A program made the position numbers and the translations under genes. 64,000 bases of DNA from Albifimbria verrucaria (Eukaryota; Ascomycota; Sordariomycetes; Hypocreales; Stachybotryaceae): assembly GCA_020081605.1 (NCBI GenBank), contig JAHREC010000009.1, forward strand, positions 4,278,001 to 4,342,000, read 5' to 3'. Below the pieces are notes generated by a model. The model saw only the letters and a list, made by a program, of their open reading frames with translations, did no database searches and was not told the origin of the DNA. Shown piece by piece: positions 46,812 to 60,238 of the stretch (its first letter is position 1; each line of letters begins with the position of its first letter).

Positions 46812-48183
46812 CTCTTGGATTCCTGCGCCGAGGCCAATCGCCTGGGCCTGGTGGAGGAGGGCGCTTTACATAGTATGAAAAGATGGGGTGCCATGGGGTG
46901 CCCTGGGGGCCTGTCGTGGGGCCGTGTGGGGTTGGCCCCGTCTTACTAAGAAATCTGCCCATTATGGCTGCAGTACATACAGTACAGTATCTGGGGCTGA
47001 ATCATGGTGGTTTGAGGATTCGGAAACTCGTGATTCAGTGACTTTGTGAATCACGTTGCTTCCATAGCAGGACAACGTTCCAAATTTTACTACCATTACT
47101 GTACTTTAGACTCTCAGCAATCTGTCCATTTTTCTTTTGTTCCCCTTTATCTATTTATCTCCTTATTCTTTCTTCTTCTTCATCAATTCTTTTTTTTTTT
47201 TCCAATTCTATTTTCTTTCACGCATCCTAATAGAGAAAGCACAGGTCCTCCAACACAACCCGCTTACACCATCCAACAAAACAGTGCAGGTCCCTCTCGC
47301 ATATCACAGTACAATATATCCCGTGTCCCATGTCCCACAACAAGTCTATAATTATCCTTACACGCGCCTATCTTCAACTCACCACAATCATAACTCCCAT
47401 CAATGGTAACGTTACAAGATGGATGCAGGGGCCCGTCACTACCATCTTGGGCTGATTAACGTTGTTCAGTAGGTCCCATAGACACTTCAGCATGTAGTGC
47501 CATCTTTCAGGGTGATAATCATAAGACCCAACAACACATACTATTTTAAATGACTTCAAATTCAGTATTAATAATGTAATAGACACTATATAACGGCATG
47601 CAATGGTTGCGTCAAGTGTAGCAAGTGGTCTCTATATCCACCTCGTAACGTTGGTCTCACCATAGTAAACCGCAGCCCCCAACCGATATCCCCCAACCAA
47701 TGTCATCCCCCCACTACGGTCCCTCAACCAAGGATCAACCTTTGTGTCGTTACATTTCTGCCCTCTGAATCAAGAATATCATGATACCTCTTCTACAATG
47801 TTTAAGTCTTCGGCTTAAATTGGAGTACCATTGGCCTTCAAAAAGGTTGACAATGTCGAGAGTAGCAGGTCGTCCTCCTCCAGAAACCCTCAGTCCCTAT
47901 TACTGCCCCCTGCTTTCCTGCTACAGCCAAGTAAATGACACGAGGCTCAAACAAAAGTCCTTCAACCTCTCAACACTGCTTTGTAATGTATGCTTATGAG
48001 CGTTGAGTCACCTCAATTTTTATAGTTGAATTGATCCACCTTTGACTGATCAGTTGTGTATAAAGACACTCCAAACTTTCTGCAAATTACTATACACAAC
48101 CATCTTACTCTGTACCCCAATTTTCTCATTATTCTAAGCCACTTACTTTACTTTATTGAATCACTAAGCCTTGTGCAATCACC
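46812..48183. other. Intergenic region with T-rich tract
   Basis: No gene seen. Poly-T/CTT-rich tract at 47130-47225 and GTACATACAGTACAG near 46971-46987. Confidence 0.5.
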
Positions 48184-49039
48184 ATGGGCCGCCTCTCGAT
48201 CCTTATTGCTCCCGGAGCTTCTGTGCTCCCGAGGGCTACCAACTTGTGACTGATGCATTAAAAGCGCGAGGCTATGAAATTGAGGCTCTTCCAATACCCA
48301 GTGTTGGCGTTCCGGGTAACCTACTCAAAACGCCGCCAACAATGTATGATGATGCAGCCTTCATTGCTTCACGGGTCACCGAGCTTGCAGACAACGGCAA
48401 GGATGTCATTCTTATCGGGCACTCTTACGGGGGACACCTATCACCGAGTGTGTCAAAGGTCTAGCCAAGACGGACAGGGAGAAACAAGGTCTCAAGGGCG
48501 GAATCATTGGACTCGCTTACATGGCAGCCTTAATACCAGAAATGGGACACCCGGCCGGGAGTGTTCAAGCTCACTTGCCAGCCGAGAACAAGGTCCCTGT
48601 GGAATGTGACGTTCGTTTCCTCTCCAATCCCCTCCCATCTCAGTATGAGAACATAAAATACAGTACTAACAGAAGTAAAGGAGAACGGTTGGCTATACTA
48701 CACAGACATTCCGAGGTTGGCTTCTCTTTTATACTCAAACATGTCCCAAGAAGAAGGTCAAAAGTATGCTGCGAAGCTCACAAGGCATTCTGCTGCCAGC
48801 TTTGGCAGCCCTTTAACATATGCTGGCTACAAGGACGTTCCTGTTTCATACCTATTCTGTGAAGATGATCTTGTCGTTACGCCAGCCATTCAGAGGGCGG
48901 GTATTGATATGATAGAGCGCGAGACAGGCAAAAGGTCCAAGTGACAAATGTCAAAGCTGATCATGCTGCGCCTCTCAGCCTTCCAGAGGCGGTTAACGAT
49001 TGGATTTTGGACGTGATTAGAAGACTGGAGCAAAACTAG
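48184..49039 (+). CDS. Alpha/beta hydrolase, small esterase-like
   Basis: Predicted single-domain serine esterase; resembles fungal hydrolases of the EstC/salicylate-esterase style, substrate unknown. Seen: MGRLSILIAPGS, CAPEGYQLVTDALKARGYE, VILIGHSYGGTPITE (nucleophile Ser in GHSYGG), GIIGLAYMAALIPEMGH, ENGWLYYTDIPRLASLLYSN, MSQEEGQKYAAKL, VSYLFCEDDLVVTPA (acid Asp) and VKADHAAPLSLPEAV (His). Frame losses are inferred near 48212, 48434 and 48935. One more intron or break lies between about 48605 and 48685 and I could not resolve it: an ACTAACAG sits in it, and the coding signal resumes at ENGWLYY. Stop TAG at 49037-49039. Confidence 0.78.
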
Positions 49040-50241
49040 GAGTCTTGAGTGGCTTAGAAGTTGCAATTCTCAACAAGAGCAAAGCGATCATGCAAGGATG
49101 TCGTACAGCATTTGATTTGTACTCATCTGTACAAATAATGGAAAAGTATGCCCACCCATAAGCATCACTTTATGGCCTATATTCACTGCCTCTCCCTAAT
49201 TCTACTGAGATCGGCTATGGTTCCAAGAGTTTAGAATTACGGATTTATTTCCCATGTGACAGAATCCTTAGCGAGACTCATCTCTTTTTGGGGTAGACGA
49301 CGGACGTGACACGAACCCCACAACAGTGCCATCCCCGTAACATCCCCAACTCTAGATATATCAAATTGAAACTCAATGCAGGTCAGCAGTAATATTCTTG
49401 CGCAACTCAGCAGAACAACGGTTTATGGTGTAGGTCAAAATTCTGTTCTTGTTCAGCAGCTTACCGAACAGCCGAGTCCGGTCTCGGATCACACCACTTC
49501 ACTAGCAAGCTAACCTACACCTGATGTGCTAGTTGTTGACATTACCTCTGCGCAACTTTCATACAAATTCAGAAGTTTTTCTAGTCTTTGCTGTTATTAC
49601 GCTTAATAAGGGAATTTATCCTATCTTGGCTCGGATTGGTTTGAGATGACGAGTTGCAGCAACCCTTTCGGTAACACTCGAGAGACTAATTTTAGTTGGT
49701 CAAAGAACAAGCTCCAACTGCTCCAGCCGTTGCACAAAACGTCTCAACTTAATTCTTCTGGCTCTTAAATCCACAACCTGAACAGAAATAGCTTCAAAGT
49801 GAGCTAATAGACCTTTGCCACTTCCGTAACATTAAAAACCCTGGGTGTTTTCAGATGTGGTTGAACAATAGTAGCGTATAGTGTAAAAACCAGCATGGAG
49901 AGACAGTACAGCCTCAGTTATAAAAGCGTCTTTGGACGTAAGAGAAACCACGAGTTATGTGGAGACTAGCCACTACATTACGCGCGTACACTAACCAACA
50001 GATTATGGAGCTTGAAAGATGATTCCAAAGGTACACTCGAGGAAGCACAGTCAGCAGTCGACTGTCGAATCTAAGGTGTGGGCATACGCAATGCCTCAAC
50101 CCCGCTATCTATCTGACTTATTAAGTCAAGCTCTACGCATCTGTTACTCTCGCATACTTGCTCCAAGCAGCCATTTTGCTAAATCCAAGGTTTCATAAGA
50201 CAGAATATCTATAACGAGACTTCTGCGTTTCGGAAGTGACA
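49040..50241. other. AT-rich intergenic region
   Basis: No credible gene; open frames are short and without motifs. Confidence 0.5.
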
Positions 50242-51461
50242 ATGCCTCTCACCAACGAAAAGCTCCTTATCCATATCCACGTGCCTCCTCCGCCAGGCTG
50301 GGTGGAGAAGGTCACAAGCCGCTTCCCCGGCCTCAAAGTGCAATGGGAGCGCGCTGCCGTCGTGAACGGCTCTATCGAGAACGCCGATTCGTTACCTGCT
50401 GAGGTTTGGGAGGGCGTCACCATGGCTCTCCTCTACCCTCCGCCCAGCTATAGTAATATGACCAATGTGCGCTATGTCCAGCTCGCTTCGGCTGGCTCGG
50501 AGCACTGGAAAGATCACCCGAGCTATAAGGATCCGAATGTACTATTCTGCTCAGGCAGTGGGTGTCATGCGTGAGTCATTCCATTGTTTTCTCCTGATCG
50601 ATTTTGGTCAAAGATAGCTTCGATGCTTGATAACTAACATACAATGTGACAGACCTCAAATAGCCGAGTGGGTGGTAGGCACATGGATCGCCCATGAACA
50701 TCGCTTCGGATTATATGCCGAGCAAGCAAGAGCCTCAGCCTGGAAACCAAGGCCCGAGCTTCAGGTCAGAGATGGTCAAGGTCGCAAAATGTAAGACAAA
50801 TATTCTCACCGCGGTATTATACCCGCTTTCACACGACTGACACGATCTAGCGGTATTCTGGGCTATGGTGCTATCGGTCGTCAATGTGCCCGTCTAGCAA
50901 AAGCCCTGGGCATGGAAGTATATGCCTATACCAAGAATCCCCGCCCAACCCCGAATCGCGAAAGCATCAGGGTACTGCGTTCCAGGGACCGGCGACATCG
51001 ATGGCGTCCTCCCCACCAAGTGGTTCTCAGGAGACTCCATCAATGAGATACTCGCCGAGGGTCTTGATATTCTCGTCATCTCCTTGCCCCTCACTGATGA
51101 CACCCGCCATCTAATCGGCCGTGAACAGTTCGCTATCATGGGCAAGACGAAGACATTCTTGTCCAACATCGCTCGTGGACCCATCGTAGATACTGACGCC
51201 CTCCTCGAGGCCCTTGATGAGGGACTTATTAGTGGTGCTGCTTTGGACGTTACGGACCCAGAGCCTTTGCCGGAGGATCATCCCTTATGGAAAGCACCGA
51301 ACGTTATCATCACTCCGCATATCAGCTGGCAATCCACAGCACTCTTGGAACGTGCTGCGGACGTCCTCTATCAGAACCTCGAGAGGCTCGACAAGGAGAG
51401 CCTCCGCTTAACGCCATCAAGCGATGAAGGGAAACTTTCAAATATTGGAGAAATTTTCTGA
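50242..51461 (+). CDS. D-isomer-specific 2-hydroxyacid dehydrogenase
   Basis: NAD(P)-dependent oxidoreductase of D-2-hydroxyacids; exact substrate unknown. Seen: three exons, 50242-50570 (GTGAGT), 50653-50790 (GTAAGA) and 50851-51461. N-terminal catalytic part: HIHVPPPPGWVEKVTSRFPG, VRYVQLASAGSEHW, PQIAEWVVGTWIAHEHRF. NAD domain: GILGYGAIGRQCARLAKALG (GxGxxG), FLSNIARGPIVDTDALLEAL (catalytic Arg), GAALDVTDPEPLPEDHPLW (Glu), VIITPHISWQ (His). Two bases are missing near 50953 (ACCCCG) and 50972 (AGGGT). About 358 residues, normal for the family. The triad R-E-H is intact. Confidence 0.92.
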
Positions 51462-51683
51462 GATAAATAGACCGTGGATCGCAAGGTTATAGCACTAACA
51501 TGGGTACTGAGGGTATACCTTCATGATTTAAATGTTGTGAATGCAATCATGTCTTGTTATATGGGTACAGATGAATAGCAACTAGTGGTATGGATACAAT
51601 ATATATGCCAAATATTAAATGTCTGGCTTGCGCATAGGAATCGCTCGTCTCGAATACTTAAGATTTTATCATACCCAACAAGC

Positions 51684-54600
51684 TTAGTTCCCTCTCCTCT
51701 CGCCACGCCGTAAACTGGATGCCCGTGACCAGGTTCCAGCAGATTTTCTAAGCCGCCCAAAAGTCAAGCTTGATGGTGATGAAAGATTCCCGTTGCCCCC
51801 TATCTTACTAGGAACTCTATGGGCAACACGTTCCCAGTCAGCATTCTCAAGGTCTTCCTCGTCACTCGCCTCCAAAGCCGGCGATGACACAGAAAGCTGT
51901 TTTTGTGCCTTCAGCATTGCTCCCTGAAGGGCAGCCCAAGATTCTACTTGGCCGTTCGCTGCTTCCTCAACACAATTGCACTCATCACCCGCAGGACACA
52001 TCGTTTCACCAGCGGCATGCCATTCTTCCAAGCATTTCTCATGACTTGCACATCCACAAGACAGGCATGGTGGATATAATGCGTCGATGGGTTCTAGGCA
52101 GTAGACGCAACGGAGCTGGTCCTGAGTGAAATGGCACCGATCACATATACCAACAGCACCGCCTATGTTCACTCCAGACTTGATATATCTTGCTGGCTCG
52201 AGCTGGATTTCGTGGACTCGGCACACACCTGTTACATCCAGGCCCCTTCCAGACATGACAAGCGCTTGGAGCTGGTCTTTCTTGCCCATAACAATAGATG
52301 ATGAACCGGTCCTTGGATGAATCGTGGTCGAGCTTCCACCTTCCGGAATGCTGAAGTTGTCTCCATAACTACTCTCCATGGCACGCAATGGTACATTCTC
52401 TTCGAGAACGTTGAATTTCATGATCTCAAGTCGAGCAAGCGGCTGGTCCCACATTTGCAGCATCTCAGCATATGCATAACGATAGTTTGCCAATATGCTC
52501 GCCCTGCTTGGCTCTAGAAGCGCTGTTGTCAACCATCCGTCATCGTCAAACAAGGTCTGATTTTCAACGATGACATTGACATCGAACGGCACCAGCGGAA
52601 GAGGGTCGTCTCTACGGTACTCATCATCTGACAACGAAGTCCTTCCACCGCTAGAGTCATTCATAGGATTTGAGCTCCCCACGCAGTGTTGCTCACACTC
52701 GGGGCGAGGCTGTTGAGAATGACTTCCGCAGGACTCGGCTTCTTGCGTCCTTGAGAAGGCGGGAAGATGAATGAGTGCGTGTGAAGGATCGTGGCAAGTT
52801 TGCAGTAAACGCAGATGCAAGACCAGAGTTGACTCGTTGAACCATCTTACTTGTAGGCGATTTGGACACAGTTGAATTTCCCTCCGTATCTCCAGTCATG
52901 CTTCTGTTGTGAGCCGGCGGAGTCTCGCCACATGAATATGAGTTGGAGTCAGGATCACCATTCCATGCAGCATCGTCCGAAGCGGGGAGCCGGCAAAATG
53001 GACTGGAGTATGCAAAGTCCCTGGAGTAGTGACAGCGGAATTGGTGTGGCTCCGGCCATTGCCGTACAGGTTCCAGGCTGTAGCATCGGTAGGAAAGTAG
53101 TCCAGCGAGAATGACGGGGCCTTCATCGGTAATGGTGTTTCTGGTGCTGGGAGTTGTGATTCAACGTAGGCAAGACCATCTTCAGCCGAGGTCTCACTGA
53201 AGATACACGACAACATAGCCAGCATCTGAACATCGGCCAGCTTCTCATAGTACTCGAACAAGTCCCTGATGAAGTCGACCGCGAGAGGGTGTTGGCCCCA
53301 TTTAACTCTTCCCGAAATGTCTGAAGATCCCATTTCCAATGGATTTGTTACTAGCCCCTGGTCATCCGCTGTCTGCTTTTGAGAAGTTTCTCGGGCTATA
53401 ACGAGGATAGAATCTTCCCTTGGTTGCCAGCGAGTACCTCCAGAGGAACACCAGTTTTGAGCAAAAGAGCAAGATAGCACCATACATGCATCAGGTCGAT
53501 ACACCCATACTTTTCAGCAACTCTTGCGTTATGCTCACAGACTTCTGCTCCATCACCAAAAATTGCATATTCCTGGGCGAATTCTCTCTTTGACGGGAGC
53601 TCGGCTTGCAGGTTGTATATCGAAATGAGATTCCGGGGTCTCCCAAGTCGCCGACGACTAGTGCCTGTGCCAGTGCCAGTCCCGATACCAGTCCCGGTTC
53701 CACCCCACTGGAGCGAGATTGATCGATCCTCGCTCCATGTCTTTCTTAACTGGCGGCTAGGATGATACCAAAGGCTCATTTTGTGGATCGAAGTCGACTC
53801 TGAGCTACTAGAAGACGATGATGTATCGTCGGATTCATCTGAGTCTGATTGATCCTCTGTAATAGAGCCATCATCATTTGCATATTTGTGTCTGGAAGGT
53901 AAGTCGTGGGTAAGACGGCCGAAACCCGCAAATACGGGTTCACCCTTAGGGCGTTCCTTACTGAGCTCTATGGATGTAGAGAACAATGCCCTCGCCTTTT
54001 CTTCCTTTGATGGGAAGAAACACACGAGACGGCCATTATGAGAGAATCGTGCACCACAAGTGCGTGGTGGCGGCGGCATGATAGTTCGATTGAGAGGCGC
54101 AAGAGTTGTGCTGGCATCGCCATGGGGACGAGCTCCTGGGACATGGAGGCAGAGCCTCCTGCCGGTATATCTTCATCATCTTCGCTGGAGCTTTCGTCAC
54201 CAAGCCCACCCAGCTCGTCGTCCAAGTCACGAACGTTCTTAAAGAAAGTGGTACTTGACTCTAGGTCGACCTCACCAAGCAGATAGGTGAAAGCAACTTC
54301 GAGACAGTTCTGCTTTCGCTGCAAAAACTGTTCGGCGAGCTGATTGACCTCACGGTTGATCTTTTTGTGGGTTTCTTCTGGCATGAAAGATGTCCGCTCC
54401 ACGAAAAACCTTGGTGCTTTGAGCTTCGGATATTGTGTAGGAATGTCAATCTTCACTTGGATAAAGATTGTCTCTCCACCCACACCCCATGGCCCTTTGA
54501 GTGACGCGTTCAATGCCAGATTATCCATATCAATATTCTCCCATTGAACTTTGGGAATTTGCTGGCTGACTCGCAAGAGCTCGTCTTGGATGGTATCGGG

Positions 54601-56162
54601 CTCCCACCATTCATCGTCAAGATACCCGTGAGGCAGAATACCCGAGTCTTTCGATGCTTGACGCTTCTGGCCTTCGGCTGACGACTTCCTCTTAGTCATG
54701 GTGATACCTTTCATCCATCCTATCTGAGATTGGTTTCGATCCACAACTGTGTCCGTAGCAACCCTGGCTTTCATCGACGGCCCCTTCCAAGGCATACTGG
54801 CCTTTCGATTCTGGGGCGCTGAAGGTCCCATATTCATTGTTAAAGCACTTTGTCCGGGGTTTATACTGGGGTTGGTAGGACGAGGATCGCTCATAGTTGC
54901 ACCCTGACGGTCCCTATGCGAACTATCATCCATTGTGCGGAATGTCTTGTAGGCAGCACCCTGGCGTGTAAGGTTCAAATTCTTCCTGACAGGTGCATCT
55001 TTCACATGTCCAACAGATGATAGTATGTTAGCATCGATGCAATGAAGTCTCAACTCGTTATCGGTTCCCCAGGAAACCAGTTGAAATTCACGATTATCCA
55101 TGCCCTCATCCGAGATGCCACCACGACTCCTCCATAAGAATTCTTTGGCTTTGTGGTCTCCATGACCTGGGAAGACAGCCACAGGGTCCATAGGCGCATC
55201 AATGGGGTCGTTTTCATCCCATCTTCTATCGTACAGGTAGAGATCACCCGGTTCATTCTGGGGCATGGCCAGAAGCCCCAACCAAACGGCGTGTGACGTG
55301 CTCTCCACACAGGGTAGTCGGTTTTGATGATTTTCTCAGGCTGGTCCACATCGTTGCCATAGTCCCAAAACTTGATGCTCTTATCTAATGAACAAGTTAC
55401 GAGACCTGTCGATCTGGTTCGGTTCCAGTCCAAGCCGTAAATCTTAGAAGTGTGCGCGCTGATCGACTTGATAGGGTCGCGCGCCCAGCGTTCATCCCAG
55501 ATGTGAAGCCAGCGGTCGTGTGACGATGCGAGGACGTGTGGATCCTGGCGGTTGTACTTGACCTGAGTTGCACCTGCGAACCAATCGCAGAAAGTGACGA
55601 CTGGTTGACGGGGTCGTCTGAGGTCCCAGCAATGAACGTACCCATCGACAGAGCAAGTAGCAAGCAAATCCGGGTGATGGGCCGAGAAGTTGATATCGGT
55701 AATGGCTCTGCTGTGGCCTTGGAGGAGTGCTCAATAGCACCAGAACTTCCATCTTCTCTCAGGTTGAGATTCCATACTAAGGCACGGTGATTTGCCGTCG
55801 AAACGACCCAATAGTCTCGAGCAGCAAATGGAGACCATTGAACATCAACCACGAGCCAGGGCAGACCATGGCTCCGTAGTCGGCGAGGTGGATTGTAAGG
55901 CGAGTCCAGATCAATAATCGCGAGCCCGTCTGGTCTTTTGAATTGTCAACATATGCAAACGACGAGTAATCCTTTGAAAAAGGGAGGGAAAAAACACTTA
56001 CGATGCTAAAGCGACATCTCGACCCGAAGGTGAGATTGTGGCCGACCCGACGACTCCTTCAACATGGATCGTTCCGTCAGCCTCAAAGCTTTCGCTATCG
56101 AATGCCGACTTGATTATCTTGCCCTTCTTGGGCTGGTCGGCGAGCTGCTCAAAAGAGGGCAT
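51684..56162 (-). CDS. WDR59/Mtc5-like SEA (GATOR2-type) complex subunit
   Basis: Scaffold of the vacuolar SEA/GATOR complex regulating TORC1. Seen: exon 1 56162-56002 (MPSFEQLADQPKKGKIIKSA), exon 2 55934-51684. WD repeats: LLATCSVDGYVHCWDLRRP, VLASSHDRWLHIWDERWARD, GLVTCSLDKSIKFWDYGND. Then an RWD domain: ISQQIP-like QIPKVQWENIDMDNLAL, TIFIQVKIDIPTQYPKLKAP. Further: CGARFSHNGRLVCFFPSK, a long Ser-rich region, and a C-terminal RING-like zinc finger, CDRCHFTQDQLRCVYCLEP with CLSCGCASHEKCLEEWHAAG. The order WD40-RWD-RING is diagnostic of WDR59. Seven single-base losses are inferred, near 55720, 55273, 54112, 53421, 52990, 52768 and 52673. A Gly-Thr repeat (GTGTGIGTGTGTGT, near 53655-53700) is low complexity. 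About 1,470 residues. Divergent from Ubc13 (835-base gap). Confidence 0.92.
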
Positions 56163-56996
56163 CGTCGCGACTCGCTCTCATTTCTACACGTCCAACCTGT
56201 CGCATGTCATGGCGAAACCAAAGTCCTCGACTCAGACAAGAATTAGTTAGAAAATGCGCCGATAAGAAAATTTCATGGCCCGGGCTCCCAGCCAGCTCGC
56301 AACCTTGATAGTTCTAAAAGATAGCACCGATCAGCTGCTTGACGTTGCACATGTGACGTTGAGGTTGTATTGTACAGATTGAGGTGAGCTTGTCGCGACC
56401 GTCCTGGAAAGGCTTAGAGGCTCCTGGGCTCTCGGTTACTGCGGAGGTAGCTTCAGGTACAATCGCACATCAGCCCCGCGACGCGTTACATCCAGCTTCC
56501 TCGGTGCCATCCCACCTAACAGGGCACGGTACCTGCTACCTGAGTTGGAAGCTGCAGCGCCTTATCTGGCAGCGTCTTCAAAGAGATACGGCACGATCAA
56601 CCAGAAGACAAGCTGATCCTGCCTACGGTACCTTAGATTACAAACCTGAAGCAAAGTCAACCCAACTTGATCGCATTTCTTTTCGACGCATTTTGCGCTC
56701 CGCCTTCCGATCAGCTACCCAGGCCTCCCGCTTTCTTCTTCCGATTTCGATCCTGATACTTGCCAGCCTGAGCTCCGCCACCCTTTCGTGTTGCTGCTGT
56801 AGCCCATTTGCCCCGCCTCGTCATTCCCTCTGTGACAGCCCTGCGCAAGTCCAGTCCACGACAATCTTTGGACGTTGCATAACAGACCAGACAACGACAA
56901 ATCCCGCCCGCCTCAAACGCTGCACCCGACCTCCGTTCCCACGTATTACTGTAACGCCCTCTTTCGTCGGTTAACTTCGTACACCCACCTCCCAGG
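56163..56996. promoter_or_regulatory. Divergent promoter region, WDR59 and Ubc13
   Basis: About 830 bases between two divergent start codons; the right half is pyrimidine-rich. Shared regulation is possible but no site can be named. No gene seen. Confidence 0.5.
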
Positions 56997-57623
56997 ATGG
57001 CGCTGCCAAAACGAATCATCAAGGAAACTGAGCGGTTGATGGCTGAACCGTAGGCTGCCTCTGTGGTGTAACTCCATGCTCCCATGACAAAGCTGATGTC
57101 TTCTGCGTGCAGCGTTCCTGGTATCAGCGCCGTGCCCCACGAAGAAAACCTGCGATACTTTGACGTCGAGATCCATGGGCCCGCCCAGTCTCCGTATGAA
57201 GGTCTGCATCCCACCGAGCACTATACCTGAGAGGACCTTTGTTGACGGAGTTGCAGGCGGCATTTTCAAGCTCGAACTCTTCCTCCCCGATGACTACCCC
57301 ATGACGCCTCCCAAGATCCGATTTCTTACCAAGATCTTCCATCCCAACGTCGACAAACTTGGCCGTATCTGCCTTGACGTCCTCAAGAGTAAATTTCTCA
57401 CAACTACCAACCTGCGCCTGCATGCTTCATACTAACGCATCGTCCCAGACAACTGGTCTCCCGCTTTGCAGATCCGGACCATCCTTCTCTCCATTCAGGC
57501 CCTTCTCGGCGCTCCGAATCCAGATGATCCCTCGCTGCCGATGTTGCCAAGAGCTGGAAGGAGGACGAGCAAGCCGCTATAGCAACTGCCAAGGAGTGGA
57601 CAAAGAAGTATGCACAGCAATAG
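56997..57623 (+). CDS. ubc13: Ubiquitin-conjugating enzyme E2, Ubc13/UBE2N
   Basis: E2 that, with an Mms2-type partner, builds K63-linked ubiquitin chains in DNA damage tolerance. Seen: four exons, 56997-57049, 57113-57201, 57257-57388 and 57449-57623. [88 protein letters not shown] (catalytic Cys in GRICLDVLK), [49 protein letters not shown]. Length (about 150) and sequence are those of Ubc13. One C is missing near 57530 (DDP|LAADV). Branch site ACTAAC precedes the last exon. Confidence 0.96.
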
Positions 57624-58238
57624 GCTGTGGGTACGGAGAACAATGGAAGAGTAATCATGTTATAAAACGAGAGTCGGAATCAGACTCAACAGAACCTACC
57701 AAGGAAATAGGCGTTGGACGAAAGTGTGTTGATTGCCATTAGAGAGACTGACAAGTGCTTGAGCGGGACATTGTAGCGCCAGCCCTGCTGACATGCAGGA
57801 AGCCTGAGATGATAAGAATTGCATTTCTTCACCAACAGATAAGTGAAAGTAGGGGTTCACATTCAGTAGTGTCTTGACGACTTCCGTCTCACGCCTGTAA
57901 TCACGGACTTTTAAGGCCTTCGCCAAGAAAGGGTGCCACATGAAGCTGTTGAAAACGTCTAGTAACACGTTTGATGAGATGGCCATGGGTAAGACGAATT
58001 AGATGTTTATATTGTCCAAGAATCAATCCATGCAATGCAGTCATGCAGAAGTTATATTGCGGCGAGTCACAGCCATACCATGAAAAGCTATGGTTTGGAA
58101 CTGCATAAAACAAATGTCAAGGCACGATCTTCAATCGCATCGCAGGGTATAAGCAGAAAATCTCTGCCAGTTCGGTTTATTGTATCTACAATGCTAGAGT
58201 ACACAAGGGGATGACGGAATGCGGTATACGCGTGCTTA
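57624..58238. other. Convergent intergenic region
   Basis: 3' flanks of Ubc13 (+) and ATP synthase subunit d (-); nothing else recognised. Confidence 0.5.
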
Positions 58239-58984
58239 TTACACCATGGTAAGGTCGCCGAATCTCTCCTAAAGAATTGTTAGTCTGTGTTCGTTTCTCG
58301 TGAGTCAATTCACTTGCCTTGTAACCGGGCACCATCCAGCGACCCTTGGAGACGAGCTCGGCAGTCTTCTCGTCAATCGACTTCTCGGCGGCAGCAACCT
58401 CGTCCTGATAACTGTAAGTCGTAATCCTGTTCCATCGCCATTGGTAATACATACGACAGTGAGCTGGTCGAATGGTCGGGCCTCCTCAATGTTCTTGAGG
58501 GTGGCAGCGAGGTCCTTGAGCTCGAGGTCGACGGCCTGCTTGGTGGCCTCGGCGTTCTTGACGGCCTCAGCCTCGAAGGCGTCAATGGCCTTCAGCTGGC
58601 GGTTGACATCGTAGGTGGTGGGCTTGAAAGCGTTGAATCGCTTCTCGATCTCGTCGATAACGGCCTGGTTCTTCAGGACGGAGCGGTAGGCGGCGAAGTC
58701 GACGGTGGTGGCCTGCTCGGACAGGACCTGGACCTTGCGGCGGGCGTCCTCGTTGCGCTTCTTGAAAGCCTGCAGGAGGCCACGGTCTGGCCACGGAGGC
58801 CGAGGAGCTGGTCACCTTGACCCAGTCGAGCTTAAGAGCTGCGCTTCGTGGCTGTCGAGGGTGAGAAAATTAGCTCACGTATCTAGGGGCACCGCAACGG
58901 CGCATTGGGGTTCGGGGCGAGGAATTGATGTCTGCAGGGCATCCTCGAGGCATCAGCTGATAGGGGCAGGCTTACGGCGGCCAT
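58239..58984 (-). CDS. atp7: ATP synthase subunit d, mitochondrial (Atp7)
   Basis: Peripheral-stalk subunit of mitochondrial F1Fo ATP synthase. Seen: exon 1 58984-58976 (MAA), exon 2 58851-58455, exon 3 58404-58318, exon 4 58268-58239. Reads [155 protein letters not shown]. This is the subunit d core, about 173 residues. Two single-base losses near 58811 and 58785. The last intron starts GCAAGT and ends TTAG, a GC-AG intron (58317-58269). A nuclear gene for a mitochondrial protein; no long cleavable presequence, as is usual for subunit d. Confidence 0.94.
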
Positions 58985-59484
58985 TTTGATGGTGCTTCAA
59001 GTTCTTAAGGAGCGTAAAGCGTGATATTGAATGGTGTTGATTGACTTTGCCGCACTTGTCCGGTCTGGGAGGCCAGCTCAATGTCACGTGACGGACGCGG
59101 CCATTTTCGGAAATCGGGTCAGCCTGAGCGAATAGCACACTGTAGAGACAGTAAGAAGTCAGCAGTATATCAGATTTACTGCAATTACAACAGACTGATC
59201 TGTGCTTCATCGTAGATACCATGTTTGAATTGTTCACTTGAGCCGTCGGAAATTTTACGTAGCTACAAATGGACTCTACGGAGCGCTACAACTCTACTGG
59301 CACGCATCGTGTTCAAGTTTTCAATTCGGAAGCATGGTATATCTCAACAAGAGGTCGGCGATTGTATTTTAGCATCTGATCCTTTTCTTTGAAACGGCCA
59401 GTCACATATCTGTCGCTTTAGTACAGAGTTGAGTCAACAGATCCACGGGCAGGCCTTTATGGCATCATACCCAAGGAACCGTCC
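58985..59484. other. Intergenic region
   Basis: Nothing recognised between subunit d and NAC alpha, which are on the same strand. Confidence 0.5.
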
Positions 59485-60238
59485 TTAAATGCTCAAAGCC
59501 ATGATGGAGTTGACAATATCATTGTCGTTCTCCTTCAGAGCCTTGATGGCCTTTTTGCGGCTGACATTGGCCTGGGTCATGACAAGCTCGATGTCCTTAT
59601 CCTCGAGACCCTCGGCATCGACCTCCTCGCCATCGTCCTCATCATCATCCTTCTTGGCCTCGGCGGTCTCGGCAGCCTTGCTAGGCTCGCCGTGGTTGTG
59701 GCCAGCGTGGTCACCCTCGGCGTTGGCCTGGGCAAGCTGGGCAGCGGCGGCCTGCTGGGCAGTGGCGTTCACGTCCTCGATCTTGGCCTCACCGAACACA
59801 CTTGAAAAACTCCGCGTCAGTTGCTTTCGTCGAAGCTTGGTAGCAGTGCAACTCACATGTAGGTGTTGCTGTTGGGGGACTTGTAGACCTCAGGGTTGTT
59901 GATGACGAACAGAATCTAAAGCAGTACCTGTCAGCCCACCCCCACCTTTGCACCAAACAGCCATAGCTGTTTTTTTGAAAAATCACGGAGCTCTCAACGT
60001 ACGTTCTTGGGGCGGCGGAGAGTGACACGAGTGATACCGTGGATTCGGGTCAGGTTCACTTTCTCGAGGGCCTTGCGAGCCTTCTTCTCGTTGCGGGAGT
60101 GGATCACGGCAGTAGAGCCAGCGGGAGGTTGCCCTCAACCTCCTCAGCATCAGACTCATCGCTGCTATCCTCCTGCTCCTCAACGGTAGGACGCTGAGGC
60201 TCGTCGTCCGGAAGCTCCTCGACTCTAGGGTTCGCCAT
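59485..60238 (-). CDS. egd2: Nascent polypeptide-associated complex subunit alpha
   Basis: NAC alpha pairs with NAC beta at the ribosome exit tunnel and protects nascent chains. Seen: exon 1 60238-60003, exon 2 59915-59857, exon 3 59800-59485. [91 protein letters not shown] (NAC domain), acidic linker [14 protein letters not shown], then a UBA domain [40 protein letters not shown]. One C missing near 60130 in the N-terminal part. Length about 205, normal. The acceptor of the last intron is TTTTTCAAG. Confidence 0.96.

Noticed and set aside
46215..46949. 244-residue plus-strand open frame opposite the F-box gene
   Set aside because: It is the antisense shadow of a GC-rich coding region; the minus strand carries the F-box motif and a leucine-rich pattern.
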